NCBI RefSeq assembly: GCF_007747215.1
Contig: NZ_CP036273.1
Coordinates: forward strand, 5,936,322-6,000,321
Direction of reading: 5' to 3'
Length of the DNA stretch: 64,000 nt
From: Urbifossiella limnaea
Lineage (GTDB): Bacteria; Planctomycetota; Planctomycetia; Gemmatales; Gemmataceae
Shown: positions 33,080 to 41,722 of the stretch, in pieces
How positions within the stretch are numbered: position 1 is the stretch's first letter
How the letters are laid out: every line of letters begins with the position of its first letter
The notes under the pieces: generated by a model
Databases searched by the model: none
The model's input: only the letters and a program-made list of their open reading frames with translations
What the model was told of the DNA's origin: nothing
Made by a program: the position numbers and the translations under genes

Positions 33080-36000
33080 ATGTCGAACTCGACCGACCCC
33101 CGGCCCGAAGACCTGCCGCCGCTGCCGGTCCCGCCGCCCGACCCCGCCGACGACGTGCCGATGGCCCTCGGCGACCTCGACGAGGCGGCGGAAGCCGTGC
33201 CCGCCGCGGATCTGGTCGAGGACGCCGTGGCGTACGACCTGCCGGAAAATCCCGCGGCCCACCCCGGCGAGCGGACGCTCGGCGTCGAGTACCTGTCGGA
33301 GGCCGACGCGACCGGGCTGCCGCCGATCCCGCCGGTGTCGCCGGCCGAGAGCTGGCTGACCGCGGGGGCCGAGCCGGAGGAGATTCCCGACGCGGCGTCC
33401 GCGTCGTCGTCGGCGCTGTTCGACGAGCCGGCGCCGTTCGCGTCGGCCGCCGAGTCCGGCGAGATCGTGGACCTGGCCGGGCCGAGCCCGTCGGCGTCCA
33501 GCCTGTTCGGCGAGTCGGTGCCCGAGGCCGGGCCGGCGTCCGGGTTCATCGCCACGGCCGAAGCCGTCGGCGACTCGGCGGTGAACGTGGACCCGACGGT
33601 CGAGCCGGTGGCGCCGGCGTCCGGGTGGTTCTCCCGCGACGACATCCCGGCCGTGCAGGTGGTGACCGACGGGATCGAGGCGGAGCTGGCCGGCCCGCTG
33701 CCGCCGTCGGCCCACGGCCACGGGTCGGACGTGTTCGCGTCGCCGCCGCCGCCGAGGGCCCTCGGCGACCTGTCGGACGTGATCGCGGCCACCTCGTGGG
33801 CCGGCCCCGCGTCGCCCGCGTCGCCGGCCGGCCGCGGCACCGACCGCACCTCGGACGTCGCGCTGACGTTCGACCAGCCGCCGGGCGGGAGCACCGTGCA
33901 GGAGCCGGCCGACGACCTGCCGGTGGCCGACGACGTGCCCGACGGCGGGTCGCTGTTCGGCGACTCGGCAACGCTCGCCCGCACGCCGCCGCTCCCGGAC
34001 GACGGGGCCGTGGACTTCAGCGCCGCCGACCCCCGCGGGACCGACGCCAGCAGCATCCTCGCCGACCTGAGCGAGCCGGCCGGGCCGCTCACCGACGGGT
34101 CGGCCGTCCGCATCGAGGCGCCGGGCATCGACCCGACGCTGGCGGAGGACGACTTGCCGGCAGCGTTCGCGGCCCCGGACAGCACCGCCGGCCGGGCCCG
34201 GCTGTGGGACGACGGCCAGGACGACGTGGACTTCGACTCCGACCCGAGCAACTCCGACCTGTTCCAGGAGCCCCGCGCCGCCGGCCCGCGGTTCGAGCTC
34301 ACGCCGGACGCGGGCGGGGCCTCCGACCTGTTCGCCGGCGTCGAGGACGGCGAGGAGCCGTCGCTGTCCTCGGCCCAGTCGAGCATCTTCACCACCCCCA
34401 CCGCCCCCCTGACGGGGGGCTCCGGCGCCGTGCGCGTGGAGGGCGACGCGGTCGAGTTCTCGGACCACCCGGACCCGGCGGCCAGTGGCGTCGACTTCGA
34501 CCTGGCCGGCGGTCCGTCGTCCCCCGAGCGAACGCTCCACCGGGCCTTCCCCGATGACGACGAACTCGACCTGACCGACCCGGACGGGGCGAGGTCGCCG
34601 CAGCCGAGCACCGGCGACGTACTGGCCGCGAGCCGGGACGAGGGGGCGGGCTCCGACTGGATGACGGCGATCGAGCCGGCCGCGCCGGCGAGCGGGTCGT
34701 CGCCGAAGAAGGCGGGCCCCGGGTTCGTCGCCGAGCCGGCCGCGCCGGTCCGCGCCGTCCGCCCCGGCACGAGCCAGTCGGGCACGAGCGGTTCGGTGGA
34801 GCTGGACTGGGTGGCCGGGTCGAGCACGAGCGAGTTGCTGCTGACGGAGACGCCGGTGAAGCCGGCCCGCCGCGCCGCCGCCCGCGGCGCGGACGACACC
34901 TCCGGCGAGACGCGCGTCCTGCCCGCGGCGAGCGACGGCGGCGGGGGCGGCGTGAACCGCGGCGCCGGCGTCGGCCTGCTGTTCGGGCTGCTGCTCGGCG
35001 GTGGCATCGCAAGCGGCGTGTACTTCTCCGGCGTCCTCGACCAGGGGAAGACCGGCGGCCCGGTCGCGGTCCTGCCGCCGATCAAGGGGACGGACACGAA
35101 CCAGGCGCCTGTCCCCGGCACAGCTCCGCCCGCGACCCCGGCCGACGCCCGCGCCGCCCTCGACTCCGGCGACCCGGCCCGGGCCCTGAAGCTGCTGGAG
35201 GCCGCCGGAGTGAGCACGCCCGAGGCGAAGGCCAGCCGCGGGCAGGCCCGGCTGCTGGCCCGCCTCCGCGACGCCTCCGCCGTGACCGCCGACGACGCGG
35301 CGCTCAAGGACGCCCGTGCCGACCTCGAAGCCGCGATGGCCGACGCCGACGAGAAAACGGCCGTTCGCGCGGCGGTTCACCTGGGGCTGACGCACGAGGT
35401 GGCCGGCGACCGGGGCAAGGCGAAGCAGGTGTACACGACCGCGGCGGCGAAGTTCCCCAAGGCCGCCGACGTGTTCAAGGCCGCCGTCGACCGCCTCGAC
35501 GCCACCGCCCCGCCGGCAGCGCCCGGGGGTGCCACGTCGTTGCGCCTCAACCCCGCCGACGCCGAGCGGTTCGTGCTCGCGGCGGCGTTCCTGTTCCTGC
35601 AGGACGAACCGGCCGCGGAACCCGCCGAGGCCGGCGGGCAGTTCTGGCGCGCGGTCAACCTCGCCGCCGGCGGCAAGTACGCCGACGCCATCACCGCCAT
35701 CGACGCGGCGAAAAAGGCGCACGCGGAACGCGCCCGCGCCCTGGCCGGCCGCGGCCTCAACCCGCTGACCGACCCGCTGGAGCAAATCTTCCCCCGCAGC
35801 TGCGACGACCTGAAGGCCTACTGGCAACTCCGCCGCACGATCTACGAGCACCCGACGGTCGGCGCCCTGGCCCGCGCCGAGGGCGCCGGCAAGGCACTGG
35901 ACACGTTCGCCGGGTACCGCACCGAGCGCGACACGGCCGTGTCCGACGCCAAGCTCGCCAACGAGAAGCTGGTCGCGGCGCAGAAGGGGCTGCTCGCCGA

Positions 36001-37543
36001 GCAGGAGGCGCTGAAGTCGGAGAAGGCCGCGCTCAAGACCGAGAAGGAGCTGTCGGCGAAGTACGGCGACGACCTCAAGAAGGCGGCCGCCGACCTGACG
36101 AAGGCTAAGACCGATGCCGTGGCGCTGATGAAGGACGCCGTCGCGGCGATGAAGCTGGCCGACGACACCGCCGCGAAGGCCAGGACGCTCGAGGGCGAAC
36201 TCGCGGCCGCGGCCAAGGGCCGCAAAGACGCCGAGGCGGTGGTCGCCGGCGTGGCCGCGGAGCTGAGGGCCGCAAAACTCCTCCCCGAGAAGTACGCCCC
36301 GCCCGAGGTAATCGCCGCCGCGAAGTCCGCCGCCAGCCGCGCGACCGGGCCGGACCTGACGAGCCTCATCCCGCCGGGGTCGACCGCCGCCGTCGGCGGT
36401 CCGGCGACGACCGGGACGCTGGTGGACCTCGCGGCTCGTGCCGGCAAGCTTGACGCAGCCGCGAAGAAGGCCGCCGCCGACCTGCTGACCGCGACGAAGA
36501 AGCACGAGTCGGACTATGCCGCGGCCCGGACCGCCGCCGACGCCGCGCTGAAGAAGGCGACCGACGACGCGGCCAAGCTGCTCGACACGACCCGGACCGA
36601 GGCCGAGAAGCTGTTGACGAAGACGAAGACGGAGGCCGTGACGGAGTTGACCCGCACGAAGGCCGACGCCGAGAAACTGCTGACGAAGACGAAGGCCGAC
36701 GCGGCGGCGGACGTGGCGAAGGCGAAGACCGACGCGGCGGGGATGCTGACGAAGCTGAAGACCGACAGCGACGCGACGCTGGCGAAGCTGAAGACCGACC
36801 ACAAGGCCGAGACGGCGGCGCTGGAGAAGAAGTTGGCCGACGACGCGGCCGCGGCGAAGGCGGCGCTGCTGGTCGCGGAGCGGCAATTCCGCGCCGAGTT
36901 GGCGAACGCAGTGAGCCCGTCCGAGGCGCTGCCGCTGTGGCAGGCCGTGCTGACCGACCTCCGCCGGCCGAGCGACGCCGACCCGGCGCTCGCCGCCGCC
37001 GACCGCGTGCTGAAGTCGGCCGTGCCCGACTCGGAGGCGGCCGCGCGGGCGAACGTGGTGTCGGGCCTGGCGCTGGCGCTGAAGGGCGACACGGCCGCCG
37101 CCCGCGACCGGTTCGAGCGGGCGAAGCGGAGCCCGGCGTACGCCGCGACAAAGGACTGGGGCCGCGCCGCGGACACCGGCCTGGCCGCGCTGACCGACCC
37201 GGCCGCGCCGTCGCGGGTGGCCGTGGACACGACGCGCCGCCGCGACGCGGCCGAGGCGGCGCGGAGCCTGGGGGCGGGGATCGCGGCGTACAACGCGGGG
37301 AACGTCGCGGCCGCCGAGCGGGCGCTGGCCGACGCCGCGTGGCACGACCCGGACAGCCCGCTGCCGTGGTACTTCCTGGGGGCGACGCGGTACGCGGCCG
37401 GCAAGGTGGAGCAGGCCCGCGACGACTTCCGCCAGGGGGCGGTCCGCGAGGCCAAGGGGGCGGTCCCGAGCCGGGTCATCGGCACCGCGATCGCGCCGAT
37501 CCAGGGGCCGGCCCGCGCGGCGCTGGACGCCGTGCGGCCCTAA
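33080..37543 (+). CDS. Giant acidic, single-pass membrane protein with coiled-coil and TPR-like regions
   Basis: 1487 residues, unrecognised as a whole. Residues 1-~610 are acidic, Pro/Ala/Asp-rich and probably disordered (DLPPLPVPPPDPADD and onward). A single transmembrane helix lies near 628-650 (GLLFGLLLGGGIASGVYF). Residues ~690-850 and ~1275-1480 look TPR-like (ARAALDSGDPARALKLLEAA; AIAAYNAGNVAAAERALADA). Residues ~950-1275 form a long Lys/Ala/Asp coiled coil with an imperfect repeat around LLTKTKTEA. It could span the membrane and act as a scaffold. ATG 33080 starts the composition shift. A perfect terminator follows. Confidence 0.8.
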   Translation: MSNSTDPRPEDLPPLPVPPPDPADDVPMALGDLDEAAEAVPAADLVEDAVAYDLPENPAAHPGERTLGVEYLSEADATGLPPIPPVSPAESWLTAGAEPEEIPDAASASSSALFDEPAPFASAAESGEIVDLAGPSPSASSLFGESVPEAGPASGFIATAEAVGDSAVNVDPTVEPVAPASGWFSRDDIPAVQVVTDGIEAELAGPLPPSAHGHGSDVFASPPPPRALGDLSDVIAATSWAGPASPASPAGRGTDRTSDVALTFDQPPGGSTVQEPADDLPVADDVPDGGSLFGDSATLARTPPLPDDGAVDFSAADPRGTDASSILADLSEPAGPLTDGSAVRIEAPGIDPTLAEDDLPAAFAAPDSTAGRARLWDDGQDDVDFDSDPSNSDLFQEPRAAGPRFELTPDAGGASDLFAGVEDGEEPSLSSAQSSIFTTPTAPLTGGSGAVRVEGDAVEFSDHPDPAASGVDFDLAGGPSSPERTLHRAFPDDDELDLTDPDGARSPQPSTGDVLAASRDEGAGSDWMTAIEPAAPASGSSPKKAGPGFVAEPAAPVRAVRPGTSQSGTSGSVELDWVAGSSTSELLLTETPVKPARRAAARGADDTSGETRVLPAASDGGGGGVNRGAGVGLLFGLLLGGGIASGVYFSGVLDQGKTGGPVAVLPPIKGTDTNQAPVPGTAPPATPADARAALDSGDPARALKLLEAAGVSTPEAKASRGQARLLARLRDASAVTADDAALKDARADLEAAMADADEKTAVRAAVHLGLTHEVAGDRGKAKQVYTTAAAKFPKAADVFKAAVDRLDATAPPAAPGGATSLRLNPADAERFVLAAAFLFLQDEPAAEPAEAGGQFWRAVNLAAGGKYADAITAIDAAKKAHAERARALAGRGLNPLTDPLEQIFPRSCDDLKAYWQLRRTIYEHPTVGALARAEGAGKALDTFAGYRTERDTAVSDAKLANEKLVAAQKGLLAEQEALKSEKAALKTEKELSAKYGDDLKKAAADLTKAKTDAVALMKDAVAAMKLADDTAAKARTLEGELAAAAKGRKDAEAVVAGVAAELRAAKLLPEKYAPPEVIAAAKSAASRATGPDLTSLIPPGSTAAVGGPATTGTLVDLAARAGKLDAAAKKAAADLLTATKKHESDYAAARTAADAALKKATDDAAKLLDTTRTEAEKLLTKTKTEAVTELTRTKADAEKLLTKTKADAAADVAKAKTDAAGMLTKLKTDSDATLAKLKTDHKAETAALEKKLADDAAAAKAALLVAERQFRAELANAVSPSEALPLWQAVLTDLRRPSDADPALAAADRVLKSAVPDSEAAARANVVSGLALALKGDTAAARDRFERAKRSPAYAATKDWGRAADTGLAALTDPAAPSRVAVDTTRRRDAAEAARSLGAGIAAYNAGNVAAAERALADAAWHDPDSPLPWYFLGATRYAAGKVEQARDDFRQGAVREAKGAVPSRVIGTAIAPIQGPARAALDAVRP

Positions 37544-37552
37544 CAGCTTGGC

Positions 37553-37578
37553 GAGCCGGGGGCGTCAGCCCCCGGCTC
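37553..37578. terminator. Perfect 11-bp bidirectional hairpin
   Basis: GAGCCGGGGGC (37553-37563), loop GTCA, GCCCCCGGCTC (37568-37578), between two convergent genes, 10 bases after one stop and 13 bases before the other. Stable enough to terminate both transcripts, though without a long U-tract. Confidence 0.7.
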
Positions 37579-37591
37579 ACCGTGTTTCACT

Positions 37592-38239
37592 TCACAGCTT
37601 CTCGCGCTGCTTCTTGATGGCGTCCACGTCCACCTTGTAGCGCTCGTCGCGGGCCTTCACCAGTTCCTTCCGCACGTCGCCCTCCTTGCCGGCCGACCAC
37701 ATCAGCACCGGCGGACCGATCGGCAGGTCCGTCTTCGGGTCGGGCCACGTGTGCCACACCTTGCCCCACGACTTCAGCAGCCCCTTCAGCAGCTTCTCCT
37801 CGCAGTCGATCTTCAGCCCCGGCATGGTCAGCAGCCCGGCGCGGATCTCGTAGTCGTGCGGGTGCCACAGCTGCCGCTCGTCGGCCGGCAACGTCTTGAA
37901 GATGTCGTCGCTGACGATGTACTCGACGCCGATGAGCTTGGCGTTGCCGCGGTCCTTGTCGAAAATCACGCACTGGAACACGCCGTCACGGAGCGGCGTG
38001 CAGTAGTGGTGCGACTCGACCTGCAGCGACGGGTCGGCCTTGCCCACGTGGAAGGCGCAGACGTGGAGCCCGTAGTCGCCGGCGAACTTGGCGGGATTGA
38101 TGTTGGCGTTGCTGGGGGTGGGGTCGGTGCAGGGGCAGCGCGGCGGCGGGTCGGCGGCGAGGTAGCGGGGGCCGACACCGAGCATGGCCGCGCCGCCGGC
38201 GAGGGCGAGCACGAGCGCGATCCGAACGTTGGTCCGCAT
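37592..38239 (-). CDS. DUF1264 / oil-body-associated-protein-like (OBAP) exported protein
   Basis: 215 residues. An N-terminal hydrophobic segment (about 7-25) suggests export or anchoring, then a Cys/Pro-rich stretch (PPPRCPCTDP). The body has GDYGLHVCAFHVGK, ESHHYC and FQCVIFD, IGVEYIVSDDIFKTLP, LWHPHDYE and GKVWHTWPD, which match DUF1264, named for plant oil-body-associated proteins and also found in bacteria. Biochemical role unknown. ATG 38239 leaves a standard leader. Confidence 0.83.
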   Translation of the reverse strand: MRTNVRIALVLALAGGAAMLGVGPRYLAADPPPRCPCTDPTPSNANINPAKFAGDYGLHVCAFHVGKADPSLQVESHHYCTPLRDGVFQCVIFDKDRGNAKLIGVEYIVSDDIFKTLPADERQLWHPHDYEIRAGLLTMPGLKIDCEEKLLKGLLKSWGKVWHTWPDPKTDLPIGPPVLMWSAGKEGDVRKELVKARDERYKVDVDAIKKQREKL

Positions 38240-38297
38240 GGCGAGCCTCGAAACGTGGGGCGGAGAGGTGCGCGGGCCGGACTCGGCCCGTGGGCGG

Positions 38298-38303
38298 ATT
38301 GTA
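38298..38303 (-). promoter_or_regulatory. Candidate -10 element TACAAT, DUF1264 gene
   Basis: On the minus strand GGATACAATCC contains TACAAT, 58 bases upstream of the ATG, in an otherwise GC-rich gap. Confidence 0.35.
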
Positions 38304-38345
38304 TCCGCCGCCCGACCCACAGCGACGGCGAAAGGAGCCCAGCGA

Positions 38346-38379
38346 GTAGCTCTCCTGCGCCAGCCGCCGCAGGAGCTAC
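38346..38379. repeat. Small hairpin GTAGCTC(T)CCTGCG / CGCAGGAGCTAC
   Basis: The 12-base right arm (38368-38379) is the complement of 38346-38359 apart from one bulged T and one extra base. It lies in the gap between the DUF1264 gene and the leftward small ORF, and may end that ORF's transcript. Confidence 0.5.
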
Positions 38380-38396
38380 ATGTCACGAGGAACGCA

Positions 38397-38795
38397 TCAG
38401 CGGCCGGCGTCAGGTGCAGGGCGGGGTTCGGCGCCTGTCGGTTTTAGTCGGGCGAGCAATTCTAATAACGCTGCCCGCGAGCGCTCCGCCGGGCAGCGGA
38501 TGCTGTCCTCGCGTGTCCGGAAGGAATCGCCATCCTGCCAGGACTCGGTGTACCACAGGTTGACGTACCTCCCGTCCGCATACACGCCCACCGACGGCGA
38601 GTCCATGAACTCCGGGTACGTCGAGATGCGGGAGAGGAACAGCCGCATGTGCGACGTACCGAAGTACAGGAGTTTAGTCCGAAGGATGTCGGCGACCGTA
38701 TCCAAGAAGCGAATCATATCCGGCCCACAGTGCCTGGCGCACTCTGGCTGGCAGTAGAAATCGTACACCACTTCGAGATCCCGCACGCCATGCAT
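38397..38795 (-). CDS. Hypothetical protein with Cys cluster
   Basis: 132 residues, not recognised. The N-terminal region has FYCQPECARHCGP, three Cys in a short span that could bind metal. The middle is aromatic-rich (LLYFGTSHMRLFLSRI; VNLWYTESWQDGD). Base composition is a little less GC-rich than its neighbours. The ribosome binding site is weak. It follows the RelE-like gene on the same strand after 49 bases and could belong to the same unit. Confidence 0.5.
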   Translation of the reverse strand: MHGVRDLEVVYDFYCQPECARHCGPDMIRFLDTVADILRTKLLYFGTSHMRLFLSRISTYPEFMDSPSVGVYADGRYVNLWYTESWQDGDSFRTREDSIRCPAERSRAALLELLARLKPTGAEPRPAPDAGR

Positions 38796-38844
38796 CCGCC
38801 GCGCGTCCGTGGCCGAACGGGTAGGGATACCCAGGCATTCTGGT

Positions 38845-39105
38845 TCACGGGTTGAACGGCCCGATCCGGGCGACGGTGACCGATCGGGCCGACTCGTCGA
38901 CCTCGAACATGATCGTCAGCCCCGCCACGAACGTGATCCGCAATCGCCCCGACCGGGATTCACCCTCGGCCAGCGGAGACTGCTTCAGCCGGGCGTTCAG
39001 CCTCTCGACCGCCCCCGCCATCCGCTCCCGCACGTCGACCGGAACCGAGACGTAGCAGTCCGCCAGCCGGTCGAGCGGCTGTTTCAGCCAGGTCAGCGCG
39101 TACAT
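38845..39105 (-). CDS. RelE/ParE-like toxin candidate
   Basis: 86 residues. The pattern (YALTWLKQPLDRLADCYVSV, VERLNARLKQSPLAEGESR, LTIMFEVDESARSVTVARI) resembles RelE/ParE-superfamily folds and planctomycete homologues with a GESR-RxxxxxxxxxxFEVD core. The start overlaps the end of the upstream small gene by 13 bases, the usual arrangement of antitoxin followed by toxin. Ribonuclease or gyrase activity cannot be predicted. Confidence 0.65.
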   Translation of the reverse strand: MYALTWLKQPLDRLADCYVSVPVDVRERMAGAVERLNARLKQSPLAEGESRSGRLRITFVAGLTIMFEVDESARSVTVARIGPFNP

Positions 39106-39344
39106 TGGTCGATCTCTCGCAGCCGTGCCATCACCTGCTCGGCGGTGAACCGGGGGGCGTTCGGGTCCGCCAGCTCGCGGGCCAGTTCCTCGTCGGTCAC
39201 GCCGAACTCGGGGAACGCCATCCCCGGGCGCGGCTCCGGGATGAACCGGCCGAGCACCTTGCCGTCGGGGCCGATCATGTGCTGCACGCCCACCGCCGAG
39301 CCCAACACCGCCGCCAGCGCCTGATCCTGAATGGGAATCGACAT
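39093..39344 (-). CDS. Putative antitoxin of the RelE-like pair
   Basis: 83 residues, acidic towards the C-terminus (FGVTDEELARELADPNAPRF, then a helix VMARLREIDQ). Perfect Shine-Dalgarno site GGAGGAG before the ATG. Size, acidity, position upstream of the RelE-like gene and the 13-base overlap suggest an antitoxin. No DNA-binding motif is obvious. Confidence 0.6.
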   Translation of the reverse strand: MSIPIQDQALAAVLGSAVGVQHMIGPDGKVLGRFIPEPRPGMAFPEFGVTDEELARELADPNAPRFTAEQVMARLREIDQCTR

Positions 39345-39395
39345 CGCTTCTCCTCCGCGGGACTACCCCCATCGTACCCCCCCTGCGGGCGGGCG

Positions 39396-39401
39396 TATAC
39401 T
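39396..39401 (+). promoter_or_regulatory. Candidate -10 element TATACT, pseudokinase gene
   Basis: TATACT is followed by 7 bases and then the ATG at 39409, so a transcript starting at the usual distance would be leaderless. No Shine-Dalgarno site is present. Confidence 0.45.
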
Positions 39402-39408
39402 ACCGGGC

Positions 39409-40797
39409 ATGATCGGCGGGCGGGTCGGGAACTGGTTCGTGGAAGCCCAGATCGGCGACGGGCCGGGCGGGCCGGTCTACGCCGCCCGCGGGTACGACGA
39501 CCCCGCCCGGCGCGCCGCCGTCAAGGTCTTCCCCGCCGCCACCGACCCCGCCTTCCTCGACCGCTTCGCCGGCGAACTCCTCGCCCTCCAGCGGCTCGAC
39601 CACCCCAACATCGCCCGCACCTTCGACAGCGGCACCCACGCCGGCCGGGCCTACGTCGCGTCCGAACTCGCCCCCGGCACCGACCTCGCCAGGCAACTCG
39701 AAACCGGACGCCTGACGTGGCGCGAGGTGCTCGCCGTCGCGGTGGAAGCCGCCCGCGCCCTCAAGCACGGCCACAACCGTAACTTGCTCCACCGCGACCT
39801 CAAGCCGGCGCACCTCGTCCGCGCGCCGGACGGCACCGTGCGGCTCGTCGGGTACGGGCTGGCGAAGGTGTTCCCGCCGCCACTCGACCCGGGCCGCCCG
39901 CTGGGCTCGGCGTCGTACCTGCCGCCCGAGACGGCCGGCGGCAAGCCGCCGACGCGCCGCTCCGATCTCTACGCCCTCGGCGGCGTGCTCTACACACTCC
40001 TCACCGGCCGGCCGCCGTTCGCCGCCGCGACGCTCGTGGAACTCACGCACAAGCACTGCTACGCCCTCCCGGAGCGGCCGCGGATGCTCGCCCCGGACGT
40101 GCCGCTGGAACTCGACGAGTTCGTCTGCACGCTGCTGGCGAAGGAGCCGACGCGGCGGCCGGCGAGTGCCGGGGCGGTGCTCGACGAGCTGGAGCGGATC
40201 CGCGGCAAGCTCGAACGGCAGGGCGAGGCGGTGACGTTCCCGCCGAAGCTGAAGCCGGACACGGCCGAGGCGCCGGCGCTCCCCGCTTCGCTCGGCGGCA
40301 TCGACCCCGATCCCGAGGCGCCGCGGCCGAAGCTGCGCTGGGTGTGGCTCTGGCCGATTCCCGCGGTTTTGGTCGCCGTCGCACTCGGCTACTCCCTCTG
40401 GCCGCGGGGCGACGACTTCGACGACGACGCCGTCCGGGACGTGGTGGCGGCGGGCGTGAAGCCGGTGGTGCGGTCGGACGCCGAGCGCGGGTTCCGCCGC
40501 GGGCTGGCGCTGGCCGAGGCCGGCGAGGCGGAAGCAGCCCGGCGGGCGTGGCTGGCAGTGACCGCCGGTTTCGGCGGCGTCGAATCCGAGGCGAAGTGGG
40601 TGGGGCTCGCGAAGGCCGGGCTGGCGGCGCTGGAGCGACGCGGCCCCGGGGCGCGGCCCGACCGGCGGGCGTTCGACGCGGCACTGGCGCGGGCGAAGGA
40701 GTTGCCGCCGGCGGAGCGGACGGCGGCGCTGGACGCGCTCGCGGAGCTTGTGCGCGACGACCCCGCGGCGCTGGAGGCGGTGCGGGCGGCGCGGTGA
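39409..40797 (+). CDS. Protein-kinase-fold membrane protein, probable pseudokinase
   Basis: 462 residues. Hanks-kinase fold at about 10-275 with VAIK-like AAVKVF (Lys39) and HRDLKP (128-133). However the Asn of HRDxKxxN is His135, and DFG reads GYG (148-150), so both metal-coordinating residues are missing. The glycine loop is also altered (IGDGPGGPVY). A single transmembrane helix lies near 325-345 (WPIPAVLVAVALGYSLW), followed by a helical TPR-like tail to 462. It probably senses or scaffolds and may not phosphorylate. Convergent with the protease gene 3 bases away. Confidence 0.85.
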   Translation: MIGGRVGNWFVEAQIGDGPGGPVYAARGYDDPARRAAVKVFPAATDPAFLDRFAGELLALQRLDHPNIARTFDSGTHAGRAYVASELAPGTDLARQLETGRLTWREVLAVAVEAARALKHGHNRNLLHRDLKPAHLVRAPDGTVRLVGYGLAKVFPPPLDPGRPLGSASYLPPETAGGKPPTRRSDLYALGGVLYTLLTGRPPFAAATLVELTHKHCYALPERPRMLAPDVPLELDEFVCTLLAKEPTRRPASAGAVLDELERIRGKLERQGEAVTFPPKLKPDTAEAPALPASLGGIDPDPEAPRPKLRWVWLWPIPAVLVAVALGYSLWPRGDDFDDDAVRDVVAAGVKPVVRSDAERGFRRGLALAEAGEAEAARRAWLAVTAGFGGVESEAKWVGLAKAGLAALERRGPGARPDRRAFDAALARAKELPPAERTAALDALAELVRDDPAALEAVRAAR

Positions 40798-40800
40798 ACC

Positions 40801-41592
40801 CTACTTCTTCGCCGCCTTCTCGATCACGGCGCGGACGAACGGGCTCTGCACGGCCACCGCCAGGTCCAGCGGGAAGTGGCTCTTCCGCTCCTCGAACGGC
40901 GACGTGACCGTGTTCGTGTGCCGCACCAGCGCGAACACCAGCCCCACCACCAGCGGCTCGCCGTCCGGGTACGCCACCAGCGGGGCGCCGCTGTCCCCTT
41001 CGAAGTGGGCGTAGTCCACCAGCATCGTCTTCGCCCCAGCGGCGGGCGTCAGCGGGTGGGTGGCGATCGAGCCCTTCCGCAGCAGCGGCCACCCGGCCGG
41101 GCTCGCCTCCAGCCGCACCGGGAAGCACGGCACGAACACGTCCTGCCCGGCCCGCACTCTCTTCCGCTTCGCCCACGACTCGTCGGCCACGCGGTCGAAC
41201 GGGAACGGCGCCAGGTCCACGCCCTTCGGCACGTCCACCCGCAGGGCCGCCACATCCAGCTCGGGGTGCTTCGCCCAGAGCAGTTTGTCGCCGTCGCGGG
41301 TGCGAACCTTCCCCTCCTTGCGGGAGAAGGTGCCGCCCTGGCCCGGGGCGCGGTACACGAGCGACACCTCGGGCGTCTTCATGGCGTCGAACACGTGGTG
41401 GGCGGTGACGAGGACGTGGACCGGCTCGCCGTCCGGGCCGGGCACCGCGACGAACCAGCCGGTGCCGGAACTGGCCCCGTTGGTGATGCGGACGGTCGCC
41501 CGCAGCGCGGCCTCGGCCACGTCCTCGGGCGCCGCCAGGGACGGCGCCGCGGCCGCGACGAGGAACAGGCCGAGGGCGAGTGTGAGGCGCAT
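40801..41592 (-). CDS. Secreted trypsin-like (S1) serine protease
   Basis: 263 residues with a signal peptide (about 1-21, ending SLAAP). The triad is visible: His65 in VTAHHVFDA, Asp113 in PELDVAAL and Ser201 in FEGDSGAPLV. GTGWFVAV is the beta-barrel start of HtrA/trypsin-like enzymes. No PDZ domain follows. Probably periplasmic or extracellular; the target is unknown. ATG 41592 gives a normal signal sequence. Confidence 0.85.
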   Translation of the reverse strand: MRLTLALGLFLVAAAAPSLAAPEDVAEAALRATVRITNGASSGTGWFVAVPGPDGEPVHVLVTAHHVFDAMKTPEVSLVYRAPGQGGTFSRKEGKVRTRDGDKLLWAKHPELDVAALRVDVPKGVDLAPFPFDRVADESWAKRKRVRAGQDVFVPCFPVRLEASPAGWPLLRKGSIATHPLTPAAGAKTMLVDYAHFEGDSGAPLVAYPDGEPLVVGLVFALVRHTNTVTSPFEERKSHFPLDLAVAVQSPFVRAVIEKAAKK

Positions 41593-41609
41593 ACGAAGTC
41601 TCCGAAAAC

Positions 41610-41700
41610 GAGCCGCGGCCGTAAGGGAGCGGCTGGCGAACACAGCAGACCGCGGTCGCGGATCACCGGTTCAGCAGCCGCTCCCGTTCGGTCGCGGCTC
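41610..41700. repeat. Intergenic hairpin with GAGCCGCG...GGGAGCGGCTG arms
   Basis: Arms 41610-41635 and 41675-41700 pair at 23 of 26 positions around a 39-base loop. It fills the gap between two leftward genes, the protease and xylA. Confidence 0.75.
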
Positions 41701-41722
41701 GTGAGGCAGTTCGATCAGCCCG

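Noticed and set aside
32819-37345. Very long leftward frames antisense to the 1487-residue protein
   Set aside because: High GC content makes long stop-free antisense frames common; they are Arg/Gly/His-rich with no motifs.
38800-38880. tRNA-like stretch (GTGGCCGAACGGGTAGGGATAC and a following TTCACGGGTTGAAC)
   Set aside because: The D-arm-like start is suggestive, but I could not pair a 7-bp acceptor stem, and the T-arm lacks GTTCGAATC. It also overlaps the end of the RelE-like gene.
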